Of a DNA stretch of 64,000 nt, positions 26,377 to 35,162 are shown one piece after another. Numbering within the stretch: the first letter of the stretch is position 1; each line of letters opens with the position of its first letter. Position numbers and translations under genes: made by a program. The DNA is from Prevotella sp. (GTDB lineage Bacteria; Bacteroidota; Bacteroidia; Bacteroidales; Muribaculaceae), in NCBI GenBank assembly GCA_023666665.1, contig JAMPBN010000002.1, positions 1-64,000 on the forward strand. The letters are read 5' to 3'. The notes beneath the pieces were generated by a model. That model had not been told where the DNA came from. It made no database searches and saw only the letters and a list, made by a program, of their open reading frames with translations.

Positions 26377-26970
26377 TTACTTGTCGGGTAGCGACTTTGC
26401 CCATGCGTCTTCTTCGGTCTGCATTTGCGCGGTCGGAGTCACCGTTTCGTGCGCCTGTCCTTTCGGCACGAGGTTGTGGTTCACTAACTGCTGCTTGAAG
26501 TCGGCGAGTTCTTTGTCGAGGTCGGCATCTTCGGCGAATGTGCGACCGGCGATTAAAAACTCAGGTATGCCGAGCTTCTTTGCCTTGTCAGCGATTTGCT
26601 GTGCGCGAGTTGTTGCGGCTTTTTCGGCTTTGAGGTCGCTATTCTCCTTTTCGAGAGTTTCGAGCCTCTTTTGATAGGCTGCGAACCACTCCGGCACGGC
26701 GGTTGGATTGTTGCCCTCTCCGTTGCCCTCCTGTTCATCGGATTGCTTGGCAGATTGCTTCGGGTCTTTATTCTGTGTCTTCCTCGTGATTTCAGCCTGC
26801 ATTGCTTTGGCATAAGGTACGAGCGAATCCACGGCATTAGCAATATCCTCGTCCGAGGCATCGTCTTTCAGACTTGCAGAGCCGAGGTCAACGAGGGTGT
26901 CGAGGGCTTTGTCAGTGAGTCCGAAATCGGAGCATTTGTCGGCAAGTGCCTTGCGAAACTTCTTTTTCAT
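26377..26970 (-). CDS. Scaffolding protein
   Basis: 197 residues from the ATG at 26970 (MKKKFRKALADK); the longer frame reaches into the promoter at 27009. Almost fully helical and highly charged, with a coiled coil near 90-120 (EKENSDLKAEKA) and an internal Lys/Gln/Asp linker. Scaffold proteins guide capsid assembly and leave before packaging. It is the first gene after the late promoter, 35 bp before the decoration gene. Confidence 0.7.
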   Translation of the reverse strand: MKKKFRKALADKCSDFGLTDKALDTLVDLGSASLKDDASDEDIANAVDSLVPYAKAMQAEITRKTQNKDPKQSAKQSDEQEGNGEGNNPTAVPEWFAAYQKRLETLEKENSDLKAEKAATTRAQQIADKAKKLGIPEFLIAGRTFAEDADLDKELADFKQQLVNHNLVPKGQAHETVTPTAQMQTEEDAWAKSLPDK

Positions 26971-27008
26971 TGGGTTGATGATTGGTGTATTAGTGTTCAA
27001 GTTGCCCA

Positions 27009-27048
27009 CAAAGTTAATCAAAATTTTGGAGCGGTGCGTAAAAAGCAC
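27009..27048 (-). promoter_or_regulatory. Late promoter with GTGC-N7-GCAC repeat (capsid and tail operon)
   Basis: TAACTTTG on the minus strand (27016-27009) lies 38 bp upstream of the scaffold start and faces all head and tail genes down to the lysis cassette. The inverted repeat GTGC (27034-27037) / GCAC (27045-27048) lies 17 bp further upstream. A copy of the same repeat at 27200-27216 sits near the opposed plus-strand promoter. Confidence 0.6.
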
Positions 27049-27154
27049 GGAAAAATTTTGTGTTGAGAGAAAATTTTTTCTCCCACGTTACCACGGAGTT
27101 AAGCGAAAATGTTGTGTCAAGTCGCAAATTTTCTGAAAAATAATTGCAGAAAAA

Positions 27155-27186
27155 TTTGGCAGTTATAATAATTAGCAGTAATTTTG
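27155..27186 (+). promoter_or_regulatory. Promoter of the plus-strand cassette
   Basis: TTTG (27155-27158), 20-nt spacer, TAATTTTG (27179-27186), matching the Bacteroides consensus, upstream of the first cassette gene at 27248. The transcript would begin near 27193, just before the inverted repeat at 27200-27216. Confidence 0.55.
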
Positions 27187-27199
27187 TCAGCGTAAAGGA

Positions 27200-27216
27200 G
27201 GTGCGTAACAAGCACC
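27200..27216. promoter_or_regulatory. Fourth GTGC-N7-GCAC inverted repeat, possible operator
   Basis: GGTGC (27200-27204) and GCACC (27212-27216), 7-nt loop, in the leader of the plus cassette downstream of its promoter. The same repeat sits upstream of three leftward promoters, so the binding protein might repress this gene set while serving the others. Confidence 0.4.
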
Positions 27217-27247
27217 GCAAGTTAAACCAGTAATAAACGCAACTGAT

Positions 27248-27469
27248 ATGAAAGGTATAAAAATTTCAAACTTCAATCGTTCATTCGCCATGTTCCTTAT
27301 GGCTATGGATACCACGTTCACCTATTCCTACAACCGTATCTTCGTAGGAACAACCTCCGATGTGGAAAAATTCAAAAATTGGTGCTTGCGCAGCGGTGTT
27401 CGCGAGTCCGAGATTAACGAGATGTCGTTTGAGTTTGTAGAGGATATCGAAGATGCAATCTATTTGTAA
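27248..27469 (+). CDS. Hypothetical small protein, first of the plus cassette
   Basis: 73 residues; no known family. The N terminus is mixed basic/hydrophobic and the C-terminal half is acidic (MSFEFVEDIEDAIYL). The leader AACGCAACTGAT (27236-27247) abuts the ATG, a 12-nt match to the candidate small RNA. Function unknown. Confidence 0.6.
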   Translation: MKGIKISNFNRSFAMFLMAMDTTFTYSYNRIFVGTTSDVEKFKNWCLRSGVRESEINEMSFEFVEDIEDAIYL

Positions 27470-27510
27470 AACCGGGGAGGTGTTAAACCTCCTCACAAAA
27501 AGCAATCATT

Positions 27511-27699
27511 ATGGCAAACAATCGTATGGCTCAAAAGGTGTTCAAGCACACAAAGGATAATGACGGCTTCGAGGCCGCTCGCAGATACGCTGACAAACTG
27601 CGTGAGAACGGTTTCGTATATAGTTACCACCATCCGTCCGGTGGTACAGTATACTACCACAGAGAGCTGCTTCTTGAGGTGCTTGTATATGTTCAGTAA
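27511..27699 (+). CDS. Hypothetical small basic protein
   Basis: 62 residues rich in Lys, Arg and Tyr, with a His-containing middle (YSYHHPSGGTVYY) and helical ends. A hairpin (GGAGG 27476-27480, CCTCC 27488-27492) separates it from the previous gene. No family recognised; fits an unknown accessory or anti-host protein. Confidence 0.5.
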   Translation: MANNRMAQKVFKHTKDNDGFEAARRYADKLRENGFVYSYHHPSGGTVYYHRELLLEVLVYVQ

Positions 27700-27717
27700 T
27701 ACCCAAACAACGCAACT

Positions 27718-28065
27718 ATGGATAAAGAAACAATCATCAAAAATGAGGTAGAGATTGGGAAAAGTCTTCTCCGAGACCTCTACTTCTATAAGCAGTTAAA
27801 AAGTGTCGGTAATCGAAAGGCTGATAGGTTCTTCAAAGCACAACTCCATTCCGCTGCAAATTGTCTGATGCTACTCAATGACGGCTACTTCATAGATGAT
27901 GAGACCGGGCAAGTATGCAAAGGAGATGTCAAGGTCGCAACCGAGTTCCTAAATGACTTTATCGAGTGCTTGCCTAATTGGCGAGACTGTGTGTTGACCG
28001 CTAATTCTTCAGCCTCGTTCCTGCTCCGCTTTATTAGCGAAGCCGCTTGGAAAAAACTATTCTAA
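27718..28065 (+). CDS. Hypothetical helical protein
   Basis: 115 residues, mostly helical, with a Cys in the centre and an aromatic C terminus; no family recognised. The leader CAACGCAACT (27708-27717) directly abuts the start codon, so this start is firmly set. It is followed by a short gap and then the 298-residue gene of the same cassette. Confidence 0.6.
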   Translation: MDKETIIKNEVEIGKSLLRDLYFYKQLKSVGNRKADRFFKAQLHSAANCLMLLNDGYFIDDETGQVCKGDVKVATEFLNDFIECLPNWRDCVLTANSSASFLLRFISEAAWKKLF

Positions 28066-28097
28066 ATCAATAATCCCCATAAACAACGCAACTGAAT

Positions 28098-28994
28098 ATG
28101 GAAACAACATTAGACAATCGCTTCTTCGACTTCGAAAAAGCTCGCGTTCAGGGTCTGACGCTCGAACAGCTCGAAAAAACCCACAAAGAAAATGACGTGT
28201 ACGGCAATCCGCTGAAAGGCATCTACCACTTCGCCCTGCTTCAGCAAATCATCGGAATGTGCAACGAGTTCGGTTACAACGTAGATGTGTACGACCTGTT
28301 CGCTGCACAGAACAAAGACCGCAACACTCCCGGTGTGGTTCTCCTGCCTCAGGTTGAGGCGATGTACGGAGAACGTGCAGTCGAGGCGCACATTCTGCGC
28401 CGTGTGTTCGCCAACATTCGTCTTACCGACTTTGACGATGAGGAAAACACAACCAACCTCGCCGTGGCTTTCCACCAAAAAGGTATTCAGGTCGGGTTCG
28501 GCAACATGGTTAAAATCTGCCACAACCAGTGTATGCTCTCGCCGACAAACTACGCTGCGACCTATTCGGAAAAAGGTCGCGGACGTGGCGAGGGTATCAC
28601 AATCCCGGAAATCCTCGACACGGTTAAATCGTGGCTTCTCGATGCTCGCCACATCATCGTGACCGAGCGAGAGAAAATCGAGCGCATGCAGAATATTGAT
28701 GTCGATGCCGACACAATATTCCGGCTCATCGGTCTGCTGACTGCGCTCAGAGTCAAGTGCGACACTCGCAACAGCGCGATACGCGAAACAAAGGTCTATC
28801 CGCTTAATCAAGCGCAAATCTCGCAGTTCACCGAGTCGCTGCTTATCAAGTACCACGAGAGCCGCAACATTACGGCTTGGGATATGTACAACGCCGCGAC
28901 TGACCTCTACAAAGCCACGTCAATGGATATTCCGGCGCTTCTCCCTCAAAACCGCGCAATGGTGGCGTTCCTTGATGAACAATTCGCCCTCTAA
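28098..28994 (+). CDS. Conserved phage/plasmid-type protein (DUF932/DUF3871-like?)
   Basis: 298 residues, the largest cassette protein. An N-terminal helical part is followed by a beta-rich core (residues 100-160, with VAFHQKGIQVGFGNMVKIC) and a helical C terminus. The central core resembles proteins known as DUF932 or DUF3871 in mobile elements of Bacteroidales; I recall this and could not check it. The leader CAACGCAACTGA (28084-28095) precedes the start. A GC-rich hairpin lies after the gene. Role unknown. Confidence 0.4.
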   Translation: METTLDNRFFDFEKARVQGLTLEQLEKTHKENDVYGNPLKGIYHFALLQQIIGMCNEFGYNVDVYDLFAAQNKDRNTPGVVLLPQVEAMYGERAVEAHILRRVFANIRLTDFDDEENTTNLAVAFHQKGIQVGFGNMVKICHNQCMLSPTNYAATYSEKGRGRGEGITIPEILDTVKSWLLDARHIIVTEREKIERMQNIDVDADTIFRLIGLLTALRVKCDTRNSAIRETKVYPLNQAQISQFTESLLIKYHESRNITAWDMYNAATDLYKATSMDIPALLPQNRAMVAFLDEQFAL

Positions 28995-29005
28995 AAACAA
29001 CCAGT

Positions 29006-29039
29006 CGGGAGGGGCATTGCTCCTGTGATGTTCCTCCCG
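29006..29039 (+). terminator. GC-rich intercistronic hairpin
   Basis: Perfect 7-bp arms CGGGAGG (29006-29012) and CCTCCCG (29033-29039), 20-nt loop, between the 298-residue gene and the small gene at 29058. No T-run, so it may be an attenuator or an mRNA-processing element rather than a full stop. Confidence 0.35.
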
Positions 29040-29057
29040 GCATAATCTTCAAATCAA

Positions 29058-29225
29058 ATGAGCAACGAACAATTGACGGATAACGACCTCGAACTTATCG
29101 AGCTTGCCGAGTCCACGACTTACTGCTCGTCAATACGCAAATACATTGACGAGGCAGATACGGAGTACTGCAAAAAGATACTGACCGATATAATGAACAG
29201 CAATGAAATTGCTTGGGAGGACTGA
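29058..29225 (+). CDS. Hypothetical small acidic protein
   Basis: 55 residues from ATG 29058 to TGA 29223-29225. Very acidic and helical (DLELIELAES, EADTEYCKKI). It stops 3 bp before the next gene and is in the same direction, which supports it as real. Function unknown; size and charge resemble small phage inhibitor proteins, though there is no direct evidence. Confidence 0.5.
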   Translation: MSNEQLTDNDLELIELAESTTYCSSIRKYIDEADTEYCKKILTDIMNSNEIAWED

Positions 29226-29228
29226 TGT

Positions 29229-29588
29229 ATGAGTGTAGTTCTAACGAAAGGTGGAAAGATAACCACCGGCTCGGTAATATGTGAAACCGAGTGGGATTTC
29301 ATAAACAAGTATCTTGACGATTACAGCCGAGATGAGCAAGTCGCGTTATCCAACGACATCTGCGTTGTGTTGGAGGTAATCGGAGACGGCCACGACCCAT
29401 ACGAGTATATGAAAGTTCCCGAAAACGAGCGCGACTTCTCGGATATTCCTTTCGATAATGTCAGCGAGTATGTCGATGACTTGCGCGATGTCGATGCGCT
29501 CCAAAAACTGCTGACTGAGGTTGACAACGACCTCTTTCAGCGAGCATTGCGCGACTACTACAATAATCACTCTAAACCGAATTTCTAA
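29229..29588 (+). CDS. Hypothetical acidic protein
   Basis: 119 residues with an acidic core (DDYSRDEQV, FDNVSEYVDDLRD) and a short basic C terminus. No family recognised. It begins 3 bp after the 55-residue gene and ends 2 bp before the next one, so the three are probably co-translated. Confidence 0.5.
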   Translation: MSVVLTKGGKITTGSVICETEWDFINKYLDDYSRDEQVALSNDICVVLEVIGDGHDPYEYMKVPENERDFSDIPFDNVSEYVDDLRDVDALQKLLTEVDNDLFQRALRDYYNNHSKPNF

Positions 29589-29590
29589 CA

Positions 29591-29875
29591 ATGGAGATAC
29601 CCGAAAACCCAAATAAACGAGATTATCGCGCCGAGGTTACGGAGCGCATAATCAACGACCTCAAACAACAATGCTATGTTGTGTACTATTGGAACGTCAA
29701 AGGTGCGCCAATAGAGATGTTCATCGAGGTAGCCCGCGACTTCGTGAAAAAAGGCTACTACGCGAAAGTAAACTACTTTGTGGAGTCTTGGAAAGGCATT
29801 CAGAGCGTTGTTATAAGCAAAGAACCGCTCCACGAGTCTAACGCACGAATGATATATTCGCGTATGATACACTAA
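29591..29875 (+). CDS. Hypothetical small protein
   Basis: 94 residues, mixed alpha/beta with many aromatic residues (VVYYWN, YFVESWKG). No family recognised. It is the last gene before a 107-bp gap that carries its own promoter for the next pair, so it ends this transcription unit. Confidence 0.5.
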   Translation: MEIPENPNKRDYRAEVTERIINDLKQQCYVVYYWNVKGAPIEMFIEVARDFVKKGYYAKVNYFVESWKGIQSVVISKEPLHESNARMIYSRMIH

Positions 29876-29882
29876 AAATGCG

Positions 29883-29968
29883 TTTTCTCGCGGTTTTGAT
29901 GCTTCGGTGCTAAATTGTATTGTTTGAGCGTTGGAGGCGTTGAAATCGCGAGAAAATCGCTAAATTTG
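29883..29968 (+). promoter_or_regulatory. Promoter with long inverted repeat for the two-gene moron
   Basis: TTG (29940-29942), 18-nt spacer, TAAATTTG (29961-29968). One arm of a perfect 10-bp inverted repeat (CGCGAGAAAA 29947-29956) fills the spacer; its partner (TTTTCTCGCG) is at 29883-29892, 54 bp away. An operator overlapping the promoter, with a distal copy, suggests repression by looping. Confidence 0.5.
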
Positions 29969-29982
29969 CAGTATTCTGAATT

Positions 29983-30198
29983 ATGGAAGCAAAACGAGTT
30001 TACCACGTCCATCTGCGAGAGCCATACGAGGGTAAAAGCGACTTTTATTTTGGGTCGCTGATTGCCATATATCGTTACCTCCCTGCTGATGTGGTAGGAA
30101 TAAAGTATTCATCTCTCAAATCAACCAAACGTCAGCACTACGAAAATAAAAAGTGTGTGATAAACGTTGATGAGATAAAACGCAATGATAGAAAATGA
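29983..30198 (+). CDS. Hypothetical small basic protein (moron, gene 1)
   Basis: 71 residues, basic, rich in Tyr and Lys. No family recognised. It starts 14 bp after the -7 box of its own promoter and overlaps the next gene by 4 bp, so the pair is a compact autonomous unit, as expected for a lysogen-expressed moron. Confidence 0.5.
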   Translation: MEAKRVYHVHLREPYEGKSDFYFGSLIAIYRYLPADVVGIKYSSLKSTKRQHYENKKCVINVDEIKRNDRK

Positions 30199-30506
30199 AT
30201 AAAGAAACATTGATGCCGTTGTTGAAATACTACCACGGCGAAAGTGAGCCTCCCGAGGATTACGACCGACTACAACAAATGTGGTGGAGTGGCGAAAAAC
30301 TGCTTTACGATAGTGTCGCCAATGATGAGTCTTACTTCGATAAAGTTTTAACCAGTTATAGAGATGCAGTCGAAGCAAACGGCGTGTCGGGAGCCCTCGC
30401 CGATAAAAAAGTTAATGAGAATAAACGTGCGATAATCTTTTTCTTGGATATATGGCACGGAAAATATTTCCCTTACGACTCGTTAGATTTAATCCACGAG
30501 TATTAA
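30195..30506 (+). CDS. Hypothetical protein (moron, gene 2)
   Basis: 103 residues, acidic and aromatic (YYHGESEPPEDYDRL, FFLDIWHGKYFPYD). No family recognised. The stop lies directly before the strong terminator at 30507-30539. A weak leader-like AACGCAA occurs at 30179-30185. With the previous gene it forms a promoter-to-terminator unit. Anti-phage or conversion roles are speculative. Confidence 0.5.
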   Translation: MNKETLMPLLKYYHGESEPPEDYDRLQQMWWSGEKLLYDSVANDESYFDKVLTSYRDAVEANGVSGALADKKVNENKRAIIFFLDIWHGKYFPYDSLDLIHEY

Positions 30507-30539
30507 GATAGAGGCACGGTTTTGTTCCGTGCCTCTATC
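30507..30539. terminator. Bidirectional terminator between converging units
   Basis: A perfect 13-bp stem (30507-30519 and 30527-30539) with a 7-nt loop lies between the + gene ending at 30506 and the minor head gene ending at 30541, the right place to stop both transcripts. Confidence 0.75.
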
Positions 30540-30540
30540 G

Positions 30541-33500
30541 TTAGTGTAAGGTTGTAAGGTTTCCGGCTGCGTCCGTGGTGTAGATTACACAGCCAACTGC
30601 TTTCATTTTCGACATTGCTGATGCTGATATTCTCGGAACTACATTTGCCGGAATAAATATACTTTCGATGCAATCCAATGTTAATTGTCCGTGGTATTGG
30701 AGTTCTATGTAACTCCACGCCCAATCATTAGTACAATCAATCGCAGACTTCGTGCTTGTTGATGAGCCTAAAATGTTGCGTATTGATTTGAACGAGGCGG
30801 CTTGCGGGTCTGATGTCAACGAGGGAGTTACACGACCTCCGAGCGAGTCGCACATTGTAAATGTGGCAATGACTTTATCTTTCTTGAAACGGATTTGAAC
30901 ACCATCTCCACGACTCCAATATTGATTGGCAATACCGCTCTTTGATTGCCTTACAATATCCCTATCCATAAGAAAACCATACTTTTCATAATCTTGTGGA
31001 GCGGCAGTTGTCGTGTCTGTTCCGAATAGGTCACGCGAAGCGTTTTTGCGCAAGTTAATGTCAACAGCTCCCTTTCCTGTGCCTGTTTCAATTTGGCTCT
31101 TAAAGTATGAGCCAAACAGAGAGTCCAATACATCATCGCCACTGTTAGAGAGTCGCGGTACATTCATACCAAAATCGGAGTTCTCGAATAGTTCGAGCAT
31201 CTTTCCTCGCATTTCTTCGACTTCCTCGTCAGTCCAGTTGCCCGGTTTACGGAGTTTGCGAGCAAGATTTTTGAGAGTTTCGGGTGTGGCATCTCCCATT
31301 GCTTTTTTGATGTCGGCGAGAGTTGTTACATTGCCAATCTGCTTGCGGTATTCCTCAAGTAGTTTATCAACCTTTGTTCGTGCGGTGGATATTTCGCCGG
31401 TCTTGGCTGATAGTAGGTTGTTGACCTCTGTTGCAAGGGTGATGTAATTGTTATCTTTTGAGCGTGTGGCGTAGTCAATAGCGGTTTTCGCTTTTGTGGA
31501 TAGGTCGAGCCAATCCTTGACTTTTCCATATTCCGCGAGATATTTTGAGTTAAGTTTGTCGGCAAGTGGTTTGAGTGTTGCGGTTGTGATAGAGGGGTTC
31601 GCAAGTGCGGTTTTAACCTGTATTGCGAGGTCTTTTAGTTCATTATTGTTGGACTCTGTAAGTGCATAGTTAATTGCCGCCTGTACGCTTGCAGATATTG
31701 TCTCAACTTCAATTTCTCGCTCCACCTTTCGGAGTTCCTCTTGATAGGCTGCTTTTGCCACCGGCCATGTGTCATACTTTTTGTGTGTTTCAACCCAACT
31801 GATTTCTCTTTCGAGCCAATCCTTTTTAGCTTTGAGAGTTGAGAACGACTCACGAGCCATTCGGGAGATAACAGCGTTCTTTGTGGCTTCGAGTTCCGAG
31901 AGTGTAAATTGCTTGTGCCAGTTGTGAGCGTCAGGAATGATGTCGCCGAGGGCTTCTTCTGCGGTCTTGGTGTCGGATATGCATTTTTGCAGAGCCTTGG
32001 TTTCCTCCCATATCGCTTTAATGCTTCCGGCTTTCATTGCGGCGTTGAGAGCGTCAGTTGATACCTCGCCATAGTCCGATGCCGTGCCGAGTGTCTTGTG
32101 TGCGTCAGCCTTGAATTGTTTGCCGATGTCGCGCAGTTTACCGGCTTCCTCTCTGATGAGTTCTGGATTGCCCGATTTGATTGCGGCTTTGAGTGCCGAT
32201 GTATCTACGCCCGGAATGCCGCCCACGACTGCGAGCATACGTTCTCCATACGATTTTGAGATGTCGGCAATGTGAGCGTCTTTCTTGGCTTGTATGGCAT
32301 TGCGCTCTTTGCGTTCCTCCCAACGCTTGCGGATTGCGTCCTCTTGTTCGGGTGTGCGCTCTGCGTGGCGTTTTTGGGCGATTTGCAGCGGTGTGAGAGC
32401 CTTTTCTTGGTCGGGGTTGAGGATTTTATCAATCGCACCGGCATTGTTGCGTATAAAGTACGGTTCTGTGCCTCGTTCTCGCGCTGCTGCTATCTTGTCG
32501 GCATTGTCCGTTACCCATTGACGGAAATTGTCGGGATATGACTTAATCTCCCTGCCACGTTTGAGCCTTGCGAGTTCTCCGCGCCAGTCTTCGCCGTTGA
32601 GCATCATTTCGGTTAAATGAGCCGTTTCTTCGGGAGGTATCGTTATCGGAGTTACGAAACAAAAACATTGTGGGTGCCAGCCGTCAAAAACAAAATCCTT
32701 TGGATAGTCACCGGCGAGCTTGTCGCAGATGTCTTTTTGAGGGTGTGATTTTGAGAGTTGCACACGCTGACCGAGAACGAAATCCATATCTTGCCAACGT
32801 GCATTGTCGGCTCTGCGGTAGGCGATATTCGTTTCGGTGCGAGCCACGCGCATAGCGTTTTTGTATGATGATTTATAAACGCCTGTGCCTGTCCTGTATG
32901 AGTCGCGGTCGCAGTCCACAAAGCCATAAGTTCCGTCCGGCTTCTTGACTCGCTTTTTCCACTTCTTGCCGTATATAGGTTTTTTGCCGATTACGTTGCC
33001 GTCCTCGTCCAATATATCTTCTTCGCCGACTTTGTAGCGGAAGCGGCGAAACATTAGGTCGGGTTCGTTGAGGTAGTTGCGGACACGTTGCGACATTCCT
33101 TGTGCAGACTCTCCCTCTCCGATTGATAGAGTTATTGCGACTTCCATTTCATCGCGGAGTTGGCGCACGGATTGCCATACTCTTTGCGAGAGGTTGAGTC
33201 CTTTTTCGGAGCGAGCCAAAAATGCCGACATTGCAGATGTGTTGCGGCTCGTCCACGCTGAAAATTCGGGTCTCGACAAAACCTCTTTGCCGAACATTGA
33301 TTTTACGAGCTTGTCGGCTTCTTGGTTGGCGGTAGCCCATTCCAATTTTACGCCCTGCTGAATAGCCATAACAGCAACGGAGTGGAGTTGTCGCAGTAAC
33401 CGCTCCACCTCGTTTTGCTTCTTTTGGCTCTGACCGTCAAACGAGAACATTTCGCCCGGTGCGAGTGTGGGCATAGTCTTATTCAGAGCCATAATTTGGT

Positions 33501-33609
33501 TTACGGTCTGAATGAACATCAAGCGTATTTGATTGGCATACGACTCCGTGCGCTTAACACGCGCTGCGGTGGCTGCTTTCGGGTCGGTTGGTTTGGGCTT
33601 CTTCGCCAT
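30541..33609 (-). CDS. Minor head protein (Mu gpF-like) with extra C-terminal domain
   Basis: 1022 residues. Residues 1-330 carry the Mu gpF/SPP1 gp7-type head morphogenesis region, including RVARTETNIAYR and GWHPQCFCFVTP; these proteins enter the virion next to the portal. Then come long helical coiled segments (about 400-820) and a last domain (about 890-1022) with FTMCDSLGGR and YIELQYHG. That last part resembles C-terminal domains fused to phage minor head proteins and to some ADP-ribosyltransferase-like toxins; I recall it and mark it weak. Its size is unusual for this family. Confidence 0.65.
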   Translation of the reverse strand: MAKKPKPTDPKAATAARVKRTESYANQIRLMFIQTVNQIMALNKTMPTLAPGEMFSFDGQSQKKQNEVERLLRQLHSVAVMAIQQGVKLEWATANQEADKLVKSMFGKEVLSRPEFSAWTSRNTSAMSAFLARSEKGLNLSQRVWQSVRQLRDEMEVAITLSIGEGESAQGMSQRVRNYLNEPDLMFRRFRYKVGEEDILDEDGNVIGKKPIYGKKWKKRVKKPDGTYGFVDCDRDSYRTGTGVYKSSYKNAMRVARTETNIAYRRADNARWQDMDFVLGQRVQLSKSHPQKDICDKLAGDYPKDFVFDGWHPQCFCFVTPITIPPEETAHLTEMMLNGEDWRGELARLKRGREIKSYPDNFRQWVTDNADKIAAARERGTEPYFIRNNAGAIDKILNPDQEKALTPLQIAQKRHAERTPEQEDAIRKRWEERKERNAIQAKKDAHIADISKSYGERMLAVVGGIPGVDTSALKAAIKSGNPELIREEAGKLRDIGKQFKADAHKTLGTASDYGEVSTDALNAAMKAGSIKAIWEETKALQKCISDTKTAEEALGDIIPDAHNWHKQFTLSELEATKNAVISRMARESFSTLKAKKDWLEREISWVETHKKYDTWPVAKAAYQEELRKVEREIEVETISASVQAAINYALTESNNNELKDLAIQVKTALANPSITTATLKPLADKLNSKYLAEYGKVKDWLDLSTKAKTAIDYATRSKDNNYITLATEVNNLLSAKTGEISTARTKVDKLLEEYRKQIGNVTTLADIKKAMGDATPETLKNLARKLRKPGNWTDEEVEEMRGKMLELFENSDFGMNVPRLSNSGDDVLDSLFGSYFKSQIETGTGKGAVDINLRKNASRDLFGTDTTTAAPQDYEKYGFLMDRDIVRQSKSGIANQYWSRGDGVQIRFKKDKVIATFTMCDSLGGRVTPSLTSDPQAASFKSIRNILGSSTSTKSAIDCTNDWAWSYIELQYHGQLTLDCIESIFIPANVVPRISASAMSKMKAVGCVIYTTDAAGNLTTLH

Positions 33610-33621
33610 TTGAGAGATGTT

Positions 33622-35148
33622 TTATTTTTTATCAGGCTGCTTCTTTGCTTTGGTTGGTGGAGTCGGTTCTTCTTCCTCGTCCTCGTCTTCATCTTCGTTG
33701 CCGTCCGAGAATGATTGTGCGCCGGCATTGGCTACATCGCCAAATATAGACTGCTGAAGTTTGGCGGCTTCTTCCTTTTCTGCCAGAATGCGCTCTCTCT
33801 CTCGGGTTACGTCCTTGACGAGTGGGTTCAATTCGATTGCGGTTTCGGTTGAGAGTATGCCGCCGTCAACGGCTCTGATGATGTCGTTGAGGTCATCGGC
33901 TACGTCCTCACCAAACGGCTCTTGGAATGTGTGTTGTACATCGAGGTTTTCGCATTCTCCGGCAAGTTGAACGTCAAGCACGTTGCCAATAATAGCAATG
34001 ATGAGAGAGGCGGTTCGGTCGAGTAGTTCATCGTGTATCTCCTTATGCTTTGATGCCTTGATGTCGGCAAGCATCATAACGGTTCGGAGTGCCTTTGCTG
34101 ATAGTTGCGAGATAGATTTGAGGGTGTCGAGTGTGATGTTCGGAGTAAAAGATTTTGAGAGAATTTGACTTTGCAGCCATTCGAGTTCATCTTTCTTGGA
34201 TTGCGGAGCGTTATCCCACGTTACATAACGCATAGCCTTATCCACTCCGTCCGGGCTGTTGGTTACGAGGGTCTTTGCCTCCTCCTTTTTGTCAGGGAGG
34301 TTCTTAATCACGTCTGCCGAGAATACGGCTATCGGGTCGGCAAAATAATCGTTTGTGTCGGCGGTGCGAGAGGCTATCATTTCCTCGCGGTGGATTAGCG
34401 GTTCAACGCCTTTCCATTCCTTTTCCTGTTGAAACAGAATGATAGGTATTTTGCCGATGAGATTGGGTTCGTTGATTACCTCCCAGCCGAGGCTCTTTTT
34501 GGTGCAACGGTAGATGATTTCGGGAGTGTAGATGTCGAAGTGATATACGGCTTCATCGTTCTTCTCCTTGACGTAGTAGCCCCACGCCATTGAGATTAAA
34601 TTTTCGTATTGGTCGAACTTGCAATAAATCTCATCGCCTTTTGACTTTGCGAGTACGCGGATTTGAACGTCAGGCTGACCGTCATTGTCCTTGAATACAC
34701 GGAACAGCATTGCAGACTCCGTTTCAGCACCGGCAAGACGTTTGCATTGGCGAATTTTGGAGTCAAAGCGAGTGCGTTTTATTACGTCTTGGAATTTCTC
34801 AAACGCACGATCCGTGCCGTCTGAAACCTGCGTCCATTTCACCGGTCTGCCGTATAGGAATACGAGAGCGACTTCGTTTATATAAACCGGGTATGGCACG
34901 GCGAGCTTCCACCGTTCTTCTCGCTTCTTGATGTTGCCTTTTTTGTCGGTTATGAGTTTGGGTTCGCGGCGGTTTACCTTGTGGGTTGCCGTGTTGTATT
35001 CGGCAATCGCTTCGAGAGCCATTTCGCCGCGAGTGGTCATTGACGCTCTGACCGCCGAGATGTCTCGCGCCGCCAGTAGTTCGTCAAACTCTTGTTTTCT
35101 GCCGACAATTCGGTTGACGGCGTTACTGAAAATGTCAAGTAGTGGCAT
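33622..35148 (-). CDS. Portal protein (SPP1 gp6-like)
   Basis: 508 residues. The N-terminal half has the portal wing/stem pattern, and TPNITLDTLKSISQLSAKAL near residues 330-350 is the stem helix of this family. The last 60 residues form an acidic Glu/Asp-rich tail followed by a basic end. The dodecameric ring at one capsid vertex is where terminase docks and DNA enters. It sits between terminase and the minor head gene, as normal. Confidence 0.85.
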   Translation of the reverse strand: MPLLDIFSNAVNRIVGRKQEFDELLAARDISAVRASMTTRGEMALEAIAEYNTATHKVNRREPKLITDKKGNIKKREERWKLAVPYPVYINEVALVFLYGRPVKWTQVSDGTDRAFEKFQDVIKRTRFDSKIRQCKRLAGAETESAMLFRVFKDNDGQPDVQIRVLAKSKGDEIYCKFDQYENLISMAWGYYVKEKNDEAVYHFDIYTPEIIYRCTKKSLGWEVINEPNLIGKIPIILFQQEKEWKGVEPLIHREEMIASRTADTNDYFADPIAVFSADVIKNLPDKKEEAKTLVTNSPDGVDKAMRYVTWDNAPQSKKDELEWLQSQILSKSFTPNITLDTLKSISQLSAKALRTVMMLADIKASKHKEIHDELLDRTASLIIAIIGNVLDVQLAGECENLDVQHTFQEPFGEDVADDLNDIIRAVDGGILSTETAIELNPLVKDVTRERERILAEKEEAAKLQQSIFGDVANAGAQSFSDGNEDEDEDEEEEPTPPTKAKKQPDKK

Positions 35149-35162
35149 AATTTTGAGGGTTG

